DNA of 64,000 nt, from contig NC_068567.1 of NCBI RefSeq assembly GCF_025698545.1, forward strand, positions 5,704,001 to 5,768,000. Reading direction: 5' to 3'. Source of the stretch: Gossypium raimondii (lineage: Eukaryota; Streptophyta; Magnoliopsida; Malvales; Malvaceae). The translations under genes were made by a program, and so were the position numbers. The notes beneath the pieces are model-generated. The model searched no databases and was not told the DNA's origin. It saw only the letters and a list, made by a program, of their open reading frames with translations. Positions 21,241 to 33,990 of the stretch are shown here, piece by piece; the first letter of the stretch is position 1, and every line of letters begins with the position of its first letter.

Positions 21241-21728
21241 TCAATAATTCTAAATTTTAAAAATTAAAAATAGAAAATGTTTAACTTAGAAAATATAAAT
21301 TCTAGAAATTGAGTGCCGCGTGGCACATTCTGATTGGCACCATATGTATATTGGTTTCTTTAACGCTGTTACAAAAAATGAACTAAACCAAAATGATAGT
21401 TTAAGTACCAAAGTGATAAAATATATAATTTGGGGACCAAAATGAAAATTAAACCCTAATTTAAGCGGGGTTCAACTCCCAAGAAAAACAGGCACTGCAA
21501 TAAAATGGAAAAGCAAACATAGAAATAAACTTTTTGTCTTTTGCCTATCCGTCAAGGAACATAATAAAACCACATATTTTTTGTTTCATCCAAATCAAAA
21601 TAATTAATAATTGAAAATTAAAATAAAAATAAAAATCATGCAATATAAAAACAAAAACCACTCATTAAAATACAAAAAAAAAGTAAAATAATAGGATAAA
21701 TTAAGAAAGATAGGAGTGAGAGAGACCA
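21241..21728. other. Upstream region of the At4g15545-like gene
   Basis: A/T-rich sequence with a stretch at 21300-21470 of MITE-like character (repeated 'ACCAAAATGA' motifs). The last 60-80 bases, purine-rich up to GAGAGAGACCAATG, are probably the 5' untranslated leader. Confidence 0.4.
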
Positions 21729-24700
21729 ATGTTGGCTGAAGAATCGGATGGTTCAACTTCGACCTTTGATCTTCCCGATGAAATCTTGCGAGTATTACCC
21801 TCTGATCCTTTCCAACAACTCGATGTTGCCCGTAAGCTCACTTCCATTGCACTCTCAGCTCGTATCTCTTTACTTGAAGCCGAAACTTCTTCCCTTCAAT
21901 CCAAACTAGCCGAGAAAGATCAACAAATTGCCGATCTTTATGCTCAGATCGAAGCCCTCGGTGCTTCTTTGTCTCAAACTTCGGATAAACTCGCTAAGGC
22001 CGATGAGGAGAAGGTTTGGGTTGACTTTGGTTTCAATTAGTTTCTTTTTTTTTTTGGAAAAATGAAATGAATAATTGAGCTTTTTTTTTTTGTTGGTAGG
22101 GGAGTTTGTTGAAAGATAATGCTTCGCTTACTAGTACTCTAAAGAAGCTTCAGAGAGATGTTTCCAAGGTAAATGTTAATGGGGTTTTGACTTTTGGTTG
22201 ATTATTTGACTAAAGCTGCTAAATTTTTTAGCTTCGTTATGTTATAGCAATTAAAGTTATACAAAATAGTAAGGTGTTTTAGCACATTGAAGGCTAATAG
22301 GGTATTTATAAGAAAAGTATTGAGTCTAATTTAGATCCAGGTTAAGATATGACTTGAATACATCCTGAAATGGGGTTGGTCAGTTTGGGTAGTCGAAAAC
22401 AGTAATAGGTGTCCTTAATGTATCGTGGTATAATAATAAGTTAAGTATTTGTTTTCAATAGTTAAGTTTTAGTTATTGTTAATAGGACTTGATTATTAAT
22501 TAGGAAATGTTGTAATTTCCATCTGTAACTTAGAATAAAAATAGAGGAAAAGGAAGTAGAGGAAAGTACACCCTTGGCTGTATGTATAATATGTTATATT
22601 AGTCGGATTCCGGTGTGAGTGTCAGATATGAGAATGTGTCCAGCTCGGTTGTATTCAATGTATTTGGGGATCATATCTCATACTCACGTCTGAATATGAG
22701 TTGCATATAGATATTTCAAGAAAAATGAAGAGTTTGAATGATATGATGGTTGAAACTTAAAATGGTGAAGAAATTTTGATGTTCATGGAAAATTCAAGAG
22801 TGCCCTATTAAAATTTTCTAACCGATTTGTTGTTCCATGGCTCACATGGGAAGGGATAATCATATCATGATTGATTTGGAATGTTTTTCATTTTGTGGAT
22901 TTTGTGTTTGTGGTGCAAAAATTATGAGAATTTTGGAAATTTGAGTGTGCCCTTCATCTCTGCATACGAAACCGGCAAGGACTGATGTGGTTCGAGTTAA
23001 ATGATGTTACAAAAACGGCTAGTGTAGGAGGGTTTTATTAGATAATGAAGTCTGAGATTTTACTTTTCCGTGGCTGTGCAGTTGGAGGTCTTTAGAAAGA
23101 CGCTTATGCAGTCACTTCAAGAGGATGAGGAAAGTTCAGTAAGTTGTCTTCCGGATTGCTTTATTGTTTATCTCGAGCATTCCTTTCTAGGATAACGCTG
23201 AGAAGTTTAACTCTTGATTAAGTCTTGTTTTTGCTACAGGCAGGGGGTCCTCGTATCGTTGCGAAGCCAACACCATCGGGTATTCTTTTCAACTTTAGTA
23301 TTCACTGAGTTGAGCTTGTTGGTCTTACTTGCGCAATTTTTCGTGCTATGCCTTATTACGGGGTGCCTTTCCATAGGGTTCTTTGTCAGATGCATAATTT
23401 GTTGATTAGAGCTTAAACATCCTTTCCCCTTATGATATAACCCTTGCTTTGTTTCAACTTCTTCAGATGATGATGTAACCTTTCCGTCAGGATCTTCTTT
23501 TATCTGCAGCCAGTATTCCAGTACGGGAAATTCTTTTGCGGAGGATCATGAGGCAGATGGTAATGCTTTGCACTCTGTTGGTTTTGGCTGGGCTGTAGAT
23601 TTGATTCATAAACATGATTATTTCCATGATTAAACCATATTGCTTTGACTATTCATTTTGCCTAAAGTACCCATTGCCGACACCTGAAAAACTGAATGTT
23701 CCGTGTCGTACGCATACCTGAGTCCAAGTAACATGGCTATAAAAATCTTCTGCATTTGTGGATGCTTGCACAAGCATATGTTGGATCACAAAAAATTACA
23801 AATGTTTGCAACTGTGTGCACGAAAATCTGTTCTTTCCACCTTTTCTTACTCTATATGTTGTCTTTTTTTCTTACTAAGAACCATTATAATGGCAGCCTC
23901 ATGTCCCGGCATACCTCAGTTGCTAGCATCACAAACAAGCACCCCTCGGCTAACTCCTCCAGGTTCCCCGCCAAGTGTTTCGGGTTCTGCATCTCCAACA
24001 AGAACATCAATGCCAGTGTCCCCTAGGAAACATTCGGTTTCATTTTCTACCTCAAGAGGCATGTTTGATGATAGGCCATCAATGTCAAGCTCTGATTCCG
24101 GATCACAGATTGGTTAGCTTCAAATCTGTTCTAGAACAAGACCTTATTTTAGAATCTAATTGCTTGTAGTGCTGGATTGCAATACTACATAAACAGCCGA
24201 CATAGAATAATGTTGAACCATCTCGATAGTTGATAGGGACATTTACTCAAAGAGAATGGCATCATTGAAGTTTGATGATCATATAATGTTGCAACTTGGA
24301 TAAATTTTTTTTCCATAATACTGAATCCACTTTTGATGAAAGTGTCTTGAAATAGCGTAACTAATTGTGAGGAAGCTACTGTGTTTAATATTTAACATGA
24401 CTTATTTCCGGATATGTTTCAGGACGGACTCGGGTTGATGGAAAAGAATTCTTCCGCCAAGCCAGGTAAATACATTTGTAACACGAAAGCATAAAATCGA
24501 GAGAATAAATTGTTGTGGACGCTTAAATATGCACAAGAAGTTATCTTCTGATATAGCACAAATATAGCCTGTTTTACAAGACAAACCGAGCAAATGTAAT
24601 TGCAAAATTGCCTATCTCACCCCCTTGCATCTCTGTTTCATTAGGAGCCGGTTGTCTTATGAGCAGTTCGGTGCATTCCTCGCAAATGTTAAAGACTTGA

Positions 24701-24920
24701 ATTCCCACAAGCAAACAAAAGAAGTATGCAACTCCTTGTCTGAAAATCCTCTTTTTTATTAACTTCTTTGTTTCATTTGTTTCTTGTGGCAGCATTTTCA
24801 CCTCAGTTGTTTATGTGAATTATCCAGGAGACTTTGAGGAAGGCAAACGAGATTTTTGGCCCTGATAACAGAGATCTTTATGCAATATTCGAGGGTCTGA
24901 TTAATCGCAACCTCCATTGA
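21729..24920 (+). CDS. Coiled-coil protein of unknown function, At4g15545-like
   Basis: Nine exons join in phase: 21729-22013, 22100-22168, 23082-23138, 23240-23279, 23467-23559, 23897-24112, 24423-24465, 24645-24723, 24828-24920, giving 324 residues, close to Arabidopsis At4g15545, a family with no assigned function. The N-terminus has the conserved FDLPDEILRVLPSDPFQQLD segment, followed by a coiled coil (about 35-135: SLLEAETSSLQSKLAEKDQQ and on). The middle has Asp-Asp-Asp after an AKPTPS segment, then a Ser/Pro-rich block (about 195-265: TPRLTPPGSPPSVSGSASPT) that looks disordered and phosphorylatable. The C-terminus is conserved and compact (DGKEFFRQARSRLSYEQFGA, then GPDNRDLYAIFEGLINR). 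No signal peptide or membrane segment is seen. It is convergent with the nucleoside hydrolase gene, stops 228 bp apart. Confidence 0.88.
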
Positions 24921-25148
24921 ATCAACCGAAGCTAAACACTACCCTAGGTTTATAAGAATCTGTTCCACTTAGTGATTTATTTGACATTATTTGGTGTAAA
25001 TTTGCCTACTAAAGCCGTTATTTAATATATATAACCACTGTTTGGTTGGTGAGAAAAAACATAGAAAAGTGCATCTCAAAGGAACAAGACAGAAATTTAG
25101 TCTTTAACTTCTTTGTTTCATGTTATCTGAAATATTAATGAGAATTTG
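24921..25148. other. Shared 3' region of two convergent genes
   Basis: Only 228 bp separate the stop codon of the At4g15545-like gene (+) from that of the nucleoside hydrolase gene (-). With plant 3' untranslated regions usually 150-300 bases long, the two transcripts may overlap at their ends. Confidence 0.5.
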
Positions 25149-28100
25149 TTAAGTTCGATTAGGTGGTGTATTCCACATTTTTCTCTGTTCATCATAGCTT
25201 CCTAATACAGCTGATCGCTTTTCATCACCCAATCTATCAGCAAATTGGTCATAATATGCCATGGGATCAATATTTTTTAATATTTGTACTAATTTCCCAT
25301 GTTTTTCATCAATCAAAATCTGCCCATCAATGGCTTCAATACCTTCAGCAATGACTTTGATGGGCATTTCTTGCATGGTGGGTTTCAGTTTGCGTTGATC
25401 TCCAGCCATTAATATAGCTCCAAGGATTTCACCAAAGAATATATCCTGCTTTAGATAAACCCGGGATTAGAAACTGTTATTTATTGATTGCAATAGCATT
25501 TGTTACGTTCGTAATTAGAATAATAACTTTACCGTATGACGGTATCTGTGATGAGCTTGCTTCAAAGTGTATAGCCTGGACAACAGACTCTTCACAAACC
25601 GTGCTTCAGGAGTTCTTGTCAACTGCAGCCGCTTTATGGTCTCGATGAACCGACTGACTTTGCGCTGAGTGCCGAGCGGAATAAGCGTAATATTTAAGCC
25701 TGATTTGAAGACTGTTTTTGCTGCGATCGGGTCAAGGAACAGGTTTAATTCAGCATATTTATTGGAAGGAATAGTGAAGACATTTCCTTCATCAAGGCTA
25801 CTTCTGCTGATATGTCCTCCTACAATATACACATTCTGCAATTTGATTTGAGAAAAAAAAAATCACTAGCTGATTTCATTACCTAAAACAACAATCTTAT
25901 TGGCCAATAATACTGTCAATAACCTTTGTTACTCGAACTTAGAGAGCGAGTGCTAGATACAAGTATGTATCAGGTATGGGTCTTCTAATATTTTTTATAA
26001 GTTCTTCCATATCATATCCTGAGAGAAGCTAGAAAATTGATTTAGGGTCAAAATGAATTACAAATTTTAAGGGTTAAAATACAATTTTACTATTTATTAG
26101 TTTATAATTTCAGAAAACTTAAAGGGTCTAAATAACAATTTTACCATATTTTAGGCCAAAGCCATTGATATAACTTACAAACATCCGAATATATCATATT
26201 TTTCTTTAAGCCTATTACTGATATTTGTCACATACTCAAATGTGATTAGGATGATATGATTCCCTAAGGACTCTTTAAAAATATAAAAACATAATCACGT
26301 ATCCGTAACACGTACCTGAATGAATGAAGTTGAATTTGTTCTAGTTATAATTTTTGCTAAACTCGTCAAAGGTCCATTAGTCAATACAGTAATTTTTGAT
26401 CCAAGATCCATAGTTTTCAATATTGAAGTCCAAATTTCCAGTGCCAAAGGTTGTCTTAGTTCAGGCTGATCTGTATCCCTTGGAGCTCCAAATTTTACAG
26501 AGTTTTCTGCTGTATACCTGCAATAGAAAATCAATGATGTAATTCAGTTCTAAGCTCAGTTTTCAACCGATTTAACCGACCAAACCGATCAATCAATTAT
26601 CTCGGCTTTCAAAACCGATACCTTCTCGGGCTTCGTGGTAAGTCCCGAGCTAACCCGTAAAGGGTATCGGAATCCAGAAATCCTCCACTCCCATGTGGGA
26701 TAGCCTTGGCATATTTACAGTCACCAACAAGATGGAAAATTTGGTCAGATTGGCTCATAGCGAATACATCTCCAAGACCAACTGGAATGTCATCACGTCC
26801 CATCATGTGCAGCAAATCATAAACGATATCGATTGCTGCTGCGTTGGCCCAACCTGTTGGACTCACTAATATTGCCTGCATAAAGAGAAATGCATTCGCT
26901 CGTCATATCTATGGTACTCAGATTCGAATCTAAATTTTAGATATGGACGAGTTAGACATGATATATATATATATATATTGATAACATTAACAAGGTTACC
27001 TTAAGGTTGAGTAGTTCCACAGGAACTTTGAGGAGATAAAACAAAGCCATAAAATCTCCGGCACTCATATCCATGTCGAAAACGACAGGTTTCCCTAGAG
27101 TTTTGTTTTTAAAATCTGGTTCGTAAAAAGCTTGTCTGAAATGAGGGAATTCTGTTGTGAGATTGAACCTTGCTGTATTTTCAGGTCGATTTAAAACCTG
27201 TATTTCATTTCCAGCATGTTTAAAAATGACATATCAACAGCAAATTTCAGACAAAATTCGAGAATAATAATAATTTTTCAATTTTATGGGAAATTTATAT
27301 AAGAGCTTACATCCAAAAAATTTGTGAAAAATTCTCTGTTGAGTTTGCTGGTAAGATCATGATTAGGTTTTGCCTTTGTTGCAACAAGTACACGAACTGA
27401 ATCTGGACCGGTTCCCTCCTCTGTGTAACCATCCTACTTGATTATTAACAAAAAGGAAAAAGATAGGTAAGCATGTAGGTATGTATGTATTATCGGGCAG
27501 CCGCAAAGCTGAAAATATTTCATAGAGGAGTTAGAAGTAAATTACAAATGTTTGGGTCAAAATGAATTTTTATCGTTGTACTAATTTGTATTTTTACGAA
27601 TTTTAAAAGGAGTCTAAAGCAATTCTATTACTTTTGGGGTAACGCCATTGTCACCCTTCTAGCTTAACCACTGCTATTGATATACGGGTGTGATTTTATA
27701 TGCAGTATGCATCTAATACGAATATATGCAGTTTGTATTTGGAGTAGATTTGTGAATTAGTGATCCGAACTTGTACAACTCAAACGAATTGAACTTGAAA
27801 TGACCTAAATAAATATCTTAAAATGACTCGATTTAAATAACTCGAGCCTTAAAGCTAAATGACTTAATCCCAAATGACCCAAACATAAAACTGAACAGAA
27901 TTAAAATTAATCCAAACTTAACTCAAACTCAATATTAACTCAAACTAAAATGACTTGAAACTTTAAAACACGAATTGATTCGAATATTGATAATTAAACT
28001 TTAGGGTCTAGATAAGTGTCAAATATAGTACAATCAAATTTTTTAAAAAAGTCATGGTTATATACATATACACATGTCTAGATATATGCTGAAGATATTA

Positions 28101-30071
28101 CGCACAAATATTTTAAAAAATAAAGACGATAAATATAAAATACAAATATATGTTCTATGCGGATACAATTAATATTTTTTTAATTTTTTTAAATATATTT
28201 TGAAGATTACGGTTATATGCATGTATTCATGCATAATAGCATACATGTTAAACATCAATATTTCAATGAAAATGAAGAATCCGATGCAGTAGGTTTTTCG
28301 ATTTTACCTTGCATTTCCCTTCCCCATTCTCTACAAAGCAAAATGGATCACGAAGTCCCATCTGGACATGGCCGCTATGCAACCCACTTTTATTCAATTT
28401 AAACTTTGGAAAATGACGCCCATCAAACAACGGATTTGAACCATCACATATTCCATAAGGTTCATTCGAAGTAACCACACTTATATTCATGTATTCCATT
28501 TCAGCAAATTCATTTTCCCCATTGTTCTTCCCATAATTACGCATGATCGACACTGCAACACCTGATGTGAACGAATCCCACATGAAATAGCTCTGCACAT
28601 TACAATAAACATGAGCCCTCAAATAAGAAAAAAATGTCACTTTTTATCGAGTTGTATCGGTGATTTTACCGTATAAAATCGGTCATCAAACCAAGTATCC
28701 CGAGCCATTTTCAAGGATTTAAAGCAATATTGTGCTTCGTATGTCCATTGGCTCTGCTCAAATGCCTTGAAAAACTCCTCGGTTATAGGGATGGTGTTTG
28801 TTGCATCTAAAGAAACAAGAGTAACCGGTATACCTGAATGAAACACCTGCAAATAGCAATTGGAATTCGGGTTTGGGTGAAGAGGCTTAACTAGAATATA
28901 AAAAACTCGAGACTGTTCGGGATATAAACGTGTACCTGATATGCTGCGAAAGGGTCTCCGAAGATATTGAATTCGGCATAAGGATTAGTGTTGTAATCCG
29001 TGAACAGGTTTCCAGGGTCACCACATTGGCGAGGGTGGCAATGTGGGGTACCATGTTTGGGGCAACAACCTGTTGGGTTATTGGACCTTACTCCACCACC
29101 CATGACATTTATGTGCTCGATGTTTCGCTTTAGATGCGGGTTCTTCATGAGAAAAACAGCGAAATTCGTGTGAGCTCCGGTTACGAAAACGGTTATCGGA
29201 CCGGCTGATGTTTTCTCGATCATTACTTGCTGAGCAGTAGGTTGTTTAAGAGGAGAATATTTCCTGCTGCCCTGATTCCATTGATGTAGAATGTCGGACA
29301 CGATGGATTCGAGAAAAAAAAATAGAGAGTCGGAATTTCTGTACCTGCGGAAGAAATGATTTTCGGATGCCGTAGTTAGTGTCGAAATCCAATCGTCCTC
29401 TGAGGCCTACCGGAATTGCTTGCCTATACCTACAACCTCCAGCTGTTGTCATCCCCTGATTAAGTAAATTACAAACAAAGATTCCAAGCCTGAAATTTCG
29501 GCATCGTTGCATTCACGATCGAGATAAACACGACGCAATTAAAAATGATATGAATCCGAAACCTACCTGTTCGATAATCGGAAGATATCCACCAACGTTC
29601 GGTAATATGGTGCCATCTTCAAGGATTCCACCCTCTCCTCCGACACCAACAGCTATGTCGTCGCGACCCATCATGTAAAGGATGTCGTAAATTTGATTCA
29701 CCGCATGTCCAGCATTGGTCCATGCATTCGTGTTTATAGTGATCCCCTACATCACAATTGCAATTACAGGATTTAAATAGTAACCCCAACACGATATTAC
29801 ACATCCATGACCGCAATTTAAATCCGTACTCCTCACCATGAGGGTTTTTACGTCGAACAAAACAAAAGATGCAGGAAAAGAGTTTAACCTCCAATTCGAA
29901 TTCCGATCGGTTGAGCTTCAAGAGGTACAAAAGAGCGAAGAAATCATCGGTATCAACATCGGTATCTAACAGAATCCGACGAGGTTTGGCAGGAACAGCG
30001 TGGACCCTTGCTCCAAAAACATCAACGACCAAAACTAAAATAATTATCCAAAATTTTCTCAGCCAAAACAT
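25149..30071 (-). CDS. NSH3: Secreted double-domain nucleoside hydrolase (purine nucleosidase, NSH3-like)
   Basis: Twelve exons join in phase: 29889-30071, 29567-29746, 29345-29455, 28936-29271, 28670-28846, 28308-28592, 27311-27433, 27000-27197, 26622-26875, 26316-26517, 25533-25835, 25149-25445. The product has 882 residues, close to Arabidopsis NSH3 (At5g18860), an apoplastic enzyme that cleaves inosine and adenosine to base and ribose for salvage from outside the cell. A hydrophobic signal (about 6-20) precedes the first hydrolase domain, whose Asp-rich metal/ribose site is DTDVDTDD at 36-43. A second hydrolase domain starts at about 502, where the site reads DMDMSAGD (506-513). The first domain also shows [12 protein letters not shown] and a Cys-rich insert ([15 protein letters not shown]). 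The second has [12 protein letters not shown] and YIVGGHISR. Intron 6 is the longest (874 bp) and holds repetitive sequence. Confidence 0.93.
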
Positions 30072-30111
30072 TCTTAATTTCTCAGAGAAGAAACTGTTAC
30101 ATCAACCTTAG

Positions 30112-30799
30112 AACAACTAAGAAAAGATCAATAAGACTGAGCTATCAAAGCATGTTAGCATAAACTCAATTTCAGACAAAGGAGATGAAGTTATATCTTC
30201 TCTAACAGTACTGGATTAGATTCTTGCAACTTTTATGTAAGAGAAAGCAAAAAATAAATAAATAAATAAATAAAACATATGGATTTCATACATTATCAAG
30301 TTTTCATAATGTTGACGTTGATCATATGTCACCTATGGTTACTATCATTGACTACTAATAGAAATAGCTTAGGAAAAATTAATGTACATCTTGGTGATAG
30401 GTAAGAAAAATAAATGAAGAATTTGACAAAAATAATTCCAACTCAACCCATATTTAAAAAAACAATTTTTAAGATTAAGCAGATGATTTTTATTAAAAGT
30501 TTTGAAGTTACGATGAAATAAGATGAAATTTATTTCATAGTGAGATTTTCTTTGAAAATGAAATTAGATTTTGAGTTACTCAATCTCAATTTTATCTATC
30601 ATCTTGACTCATTATTATCTTAAAAAATTTAAATCTCAATTTTCATATAATTTTTTGGAATATAAATCCATTTGAAAAAAAATTAAAAGATTAGGGTTCT
30701 ATTAATGGGTGCTTATACTTTTGCCTTTGATTTTGGACTATTTTGAAAAGTTATGAATTCATGAGTTGAATCCGACTTTAATTTTATACATTTTAATTT
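30112..30799. other. Upstream region of the NSH3-like gene
   Basis: This should contain the promoter of the nucleoside hydrolase gene. Apart from an AAAT run at 30250-30272 and A/T-rich sequence I see no recognisable element. Confidence 0.4.
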
Positions 30800-31236
30800 G
30801 GGCAAATTATAAAAAGAATCACTTTTGTTTGCCTCGGATTACATATTAGTTATTTATGTTTAAAATGTTATATTTTAGTCACTTATATTATCGTTTTGTT
30901 ACGAAGTGATCACTGTATCGTTAAACTCCGTTACCTCCCTAGTGGTAGTCCAAATGGGTTTTAAATGCCAACTTCGATATCTAATTGCTGGGATAAAAAT
31001 AGGTTTTTAATTAAATAAATTTAATTTGGACTGCCATATACGACATCCAAGTTGGCATTCAAAACCCATTTGGACTGCCAAGTAGGACTGCCATTAAGGA
31101 GGTAACAAAGTTTAACGGTAGAGTGACCACTTCGTAACAAAACAATAACGTAAGTGATTAAAACGTAACATTTCAAACATAAGTGATTAAAATGTAATCT
31201 GGGGCAAACAAAAATAACTATTTTTGTAATTTACCC
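30800..31236. mobile_element. Mutator-like MITE, copy A (437 bp)
   Basis: It is a full-length fold-back element: the left arm begins GGGCAAATTATAAAAAGAAT and the right arm, read backwards, begins GGGTAAATTACAAAAATAGT. The arms pair over about 150 bp (TTTTGTTACGAAGTG is found in both). Flanking 9-bp direct repeats are TTTTAATTT (30791-30799) and TTTTAACTT (31237-31245), 8 of 9 matching; 9 bp is typical of Mutator-like elements. Two more copies are at 41242-41607 and 42486-42935. No coding capacity. Confidence 0.8.
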
Positions 31237-31245
31237 TTTTAACTT

Positions 31246-33218
31246 TGCCTAAATTTAGACATTTAATTTTTTATTTTTAAAAAAATTAACCGACATATTT
31301 ACCGACGAGTCAAAATCTAATATAATTCTAATAAAACAAAATAGATGCTTTATAATGGAATCTTATTTAACACCAAAAAACAAGACCAAGAATTTACAAA
31401 GTGTAAACTTTAGATTAATTATTATAATTATAAAAGTAAAATCATATATTTTCACTTTGATCGATTGTGTCGTCTAATTAGCTATCACAAAATCAAGCAC
31501 TTTTTTAGACATGGATGGCATCATGGAAATTCTCACTTCTTGTCATAAACAAATATTTAAATATAATATTAATGATTTATATAAATAATACATAATTAAA
31601 TAAACCCAATTTAAAATTAAATTAAGTTTATATTGAATCTCATGATATTTTAAATTGAAACCCTGAAATTTAATATTTATGAGATTAAAATCTTGAATTT
31701 ACATTTTATAAAATTAATAAAATAATAAATATCCTTATGATATTTAAATGATTATTTTCAATCAAATAAAAATAGTAAAAGAAAACAAAAGACATGTGCG
31801 TTAAATCGACAAAGAAAGATAGAAAAGGACAAGTAAAAAAAATAGCCGATTTGGGTTAAAAATCTGCTTTTGAACTATTCGTTGACTTTAATGAGACAAG
31901 AGAATTTTATTGGTCCACGTGTACATTTCATTTTGTTTGATTTGACAACTCGAAATCTTTTTTCATGTTTTGAAAAAGAATCTTTTATTATTTATTTATT
32001 TTTATAGGAAAAAAGACCGAGATTTGATTTTTTTCCCTTTCTTTTAAGATTCGTTAGAAGGATGTTGGGTTAAAATTAAATTAATCGATTTAAGCGGTTG
32101 AATTTAGTTCAGTTGAAGGTCTACTAATAAATTTTAAAAATTTTGACTATCGATTAATTCAATTGAAATAGAGTAATTAATTGAATTAACTGAAATAAAT
32201 AATATATATTACATATAATATATTTTTATATTAGCAATGTATTTTTAAACTATTATTTTAATATTAATCGAATTAAATAATATTTTTGAATCATTAAAAA
32301 ATGAACATTCATTTTTATATGTTTCATACTTATTTTAACCAAAAGACAAAAACATATAGATTTGATTAATTTAAAATATTTCAATTCGGTTAATGTATTT
32401 AAAAAATTGATTCAGTTAATGATTAAAAATTTTTACATTTCAAGTAATTCGATTTGAACACCCCTACTCGCAAGTGGGTAGACACACTTTTATTTGTCTA
32501 AACTTTTTTTATATAGTAAATAAAAATCAAATTTTAAATGTAATTTTAATTATTTTTTTAAAATTGATCTATTTTTTGGTGAATTATAAGAGGAGTTTTA
32601 ATTGCAACACGATTAGCACAATTCAAACTTAGGACACACCTGAAATAGTGAACACCCTGACTATAAAGTCAACACACGGGCTTCTATTTTCAGCGAATGT
32701 CTAAGCTAATTTTTTCCAGTTTTGACGGTTGGAATAATGGATTAAACTTGAATTTAGGGGTTTTTTTTAATAATAATTATCAAAAGAATAATTACAAAAC
32801 ATACCATTTTTTTCATTAATTATAAAAGTTATTTCATTTTTAAGCTAAAAGAGAACAAGGAAGGAAGACTGAGACAGCTGTTGTTAGAAGAGTAGAGAAG
32901 GGAATAAAGAATTTTTGTCAAAAATTCAATGTAATTTAATTTTTTTGAAGGATGTATTTTAATTAATGAACATTAAAATTAACATATTTTTCTAAATAAC
33001 ATATTGTGATTAAAAAACTCTGATTTGAACTCTTTGAACCCATATTCATTAATATAATAAATTTAATTATTAAAAATAGTTCAAGTCTAAGTGATGAATT
33101 TGGATTTTTGTTTTGGGTGAAATTGGAAAATGTTTAAATATAAAATGGGAATTTAATTTTTTGAAAAATTGCAACTTTGAATTTAACCTTTATTGTTATT
33201 GTTATTACAATTAAAGGA
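31246..33218. other. Intergenic, A/T-rich, with degraded repeats
   Basis: No gene is recognisable. About 32055-32465 ends in CGATTTGAACACCCCTA and may be a decayed hAT-like element, but the left end is unclear. The rest is low-complexity A/T-rich DNA. Confidence 0.45.
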
Positions 33219-33232
33219 TTACATACTTTGTT

Positions 33233-33372
33233 GTGAGCCAGTTCGGTTGCCATTGATATTGTTGTCAGTACAAGAGAACGTGAGTTTGAGTGCACTAAAA
33301 GATATTATACTCCTATTTAAAAGTACTTAGAAAGAAATTATGAATAGTTCTGAGTCTTGTATGTAAAAAAAT
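33233..33372 (+). mobile_element. tRNA-derived SINE, copy 2 (140 bp)
   Basis: Same family as 12057-12199: GTTGTCAGTACAAGAGAACG, a B-box-like GAGTTTGAGTGC, CTCCTATTTAAA, GAATAGTTCTGAGT and an A-rich tail. It is flanked by a direct repeat, 33219-33232 (TTACATACTTTGTT) and 33373-33386 (TTGCTTACTTTGTT), 12 of 14 matching. Confidence 0.7.
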
Positions 33373-33856
33373 TTGCTTACTTTGTTAACAAGGGAATGTG
33401 ATAATTTTTATTTTTAAAATCAAATTAATATACATTTTAGATATTAGAAATTGGAGAAAAAATATATAATTTTTCTATATGAATTTTGAGTAATTATTTT
33501 CTAAATGGAATAAATAAAAAAATTATTTTAGTCAAGAAAATGTTTACATATATCGTGGGTGAAAAATTTCTGAAAAAAAAATATATTTGTAAAAAATTTA
33601 TATAAAGCTTTAGTTGAAATAATAAATATTGTTATAAAAGCATTTTCAAAAATAAATTACTATTATGTTTTAAGTTAAAATTTTATTATGTATAATTTTT
33701 TAAATTTTATATAAGAATATAAAAGATAAAAATACTTTCATAATAATTTATTTTTTGACATACTTTTGTAGTAATATTTATTATTTTATAAAAAAAATTA
33801 ATTTGTGTTAGAATCCCACCTATTCCAAAAAACTCATTTAATATTAAAGTTTGAAA

Positions 33857-33990
33857 TCAAGTCTTAGCTGAATTGATATCGGTAATGTTGTCAGTGCAGG
33901 AGGACGTGAGCTTAAGTGCGCTGAAGCGTATCCTCCTATTTAAACGTTGAGGAGGGACCTATAAATAATTCTAAATATTATATAAAAAAG
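33857..33990 (+). mobile_element. tRNA-derived SINE, copy 3
   Basis: Third member of the family, same orientation and about 0.6 kb from copy 2: GTTGTCAGTGCAGGAGGACG, AGCTTAAGTGCGCTGAAGCG, TCCTCCTATTTAAACG, AAATAATTCTAAATATT and a TATAAAAAAG tail. The target duplication is too degraded to define. Confidence 0.65.
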
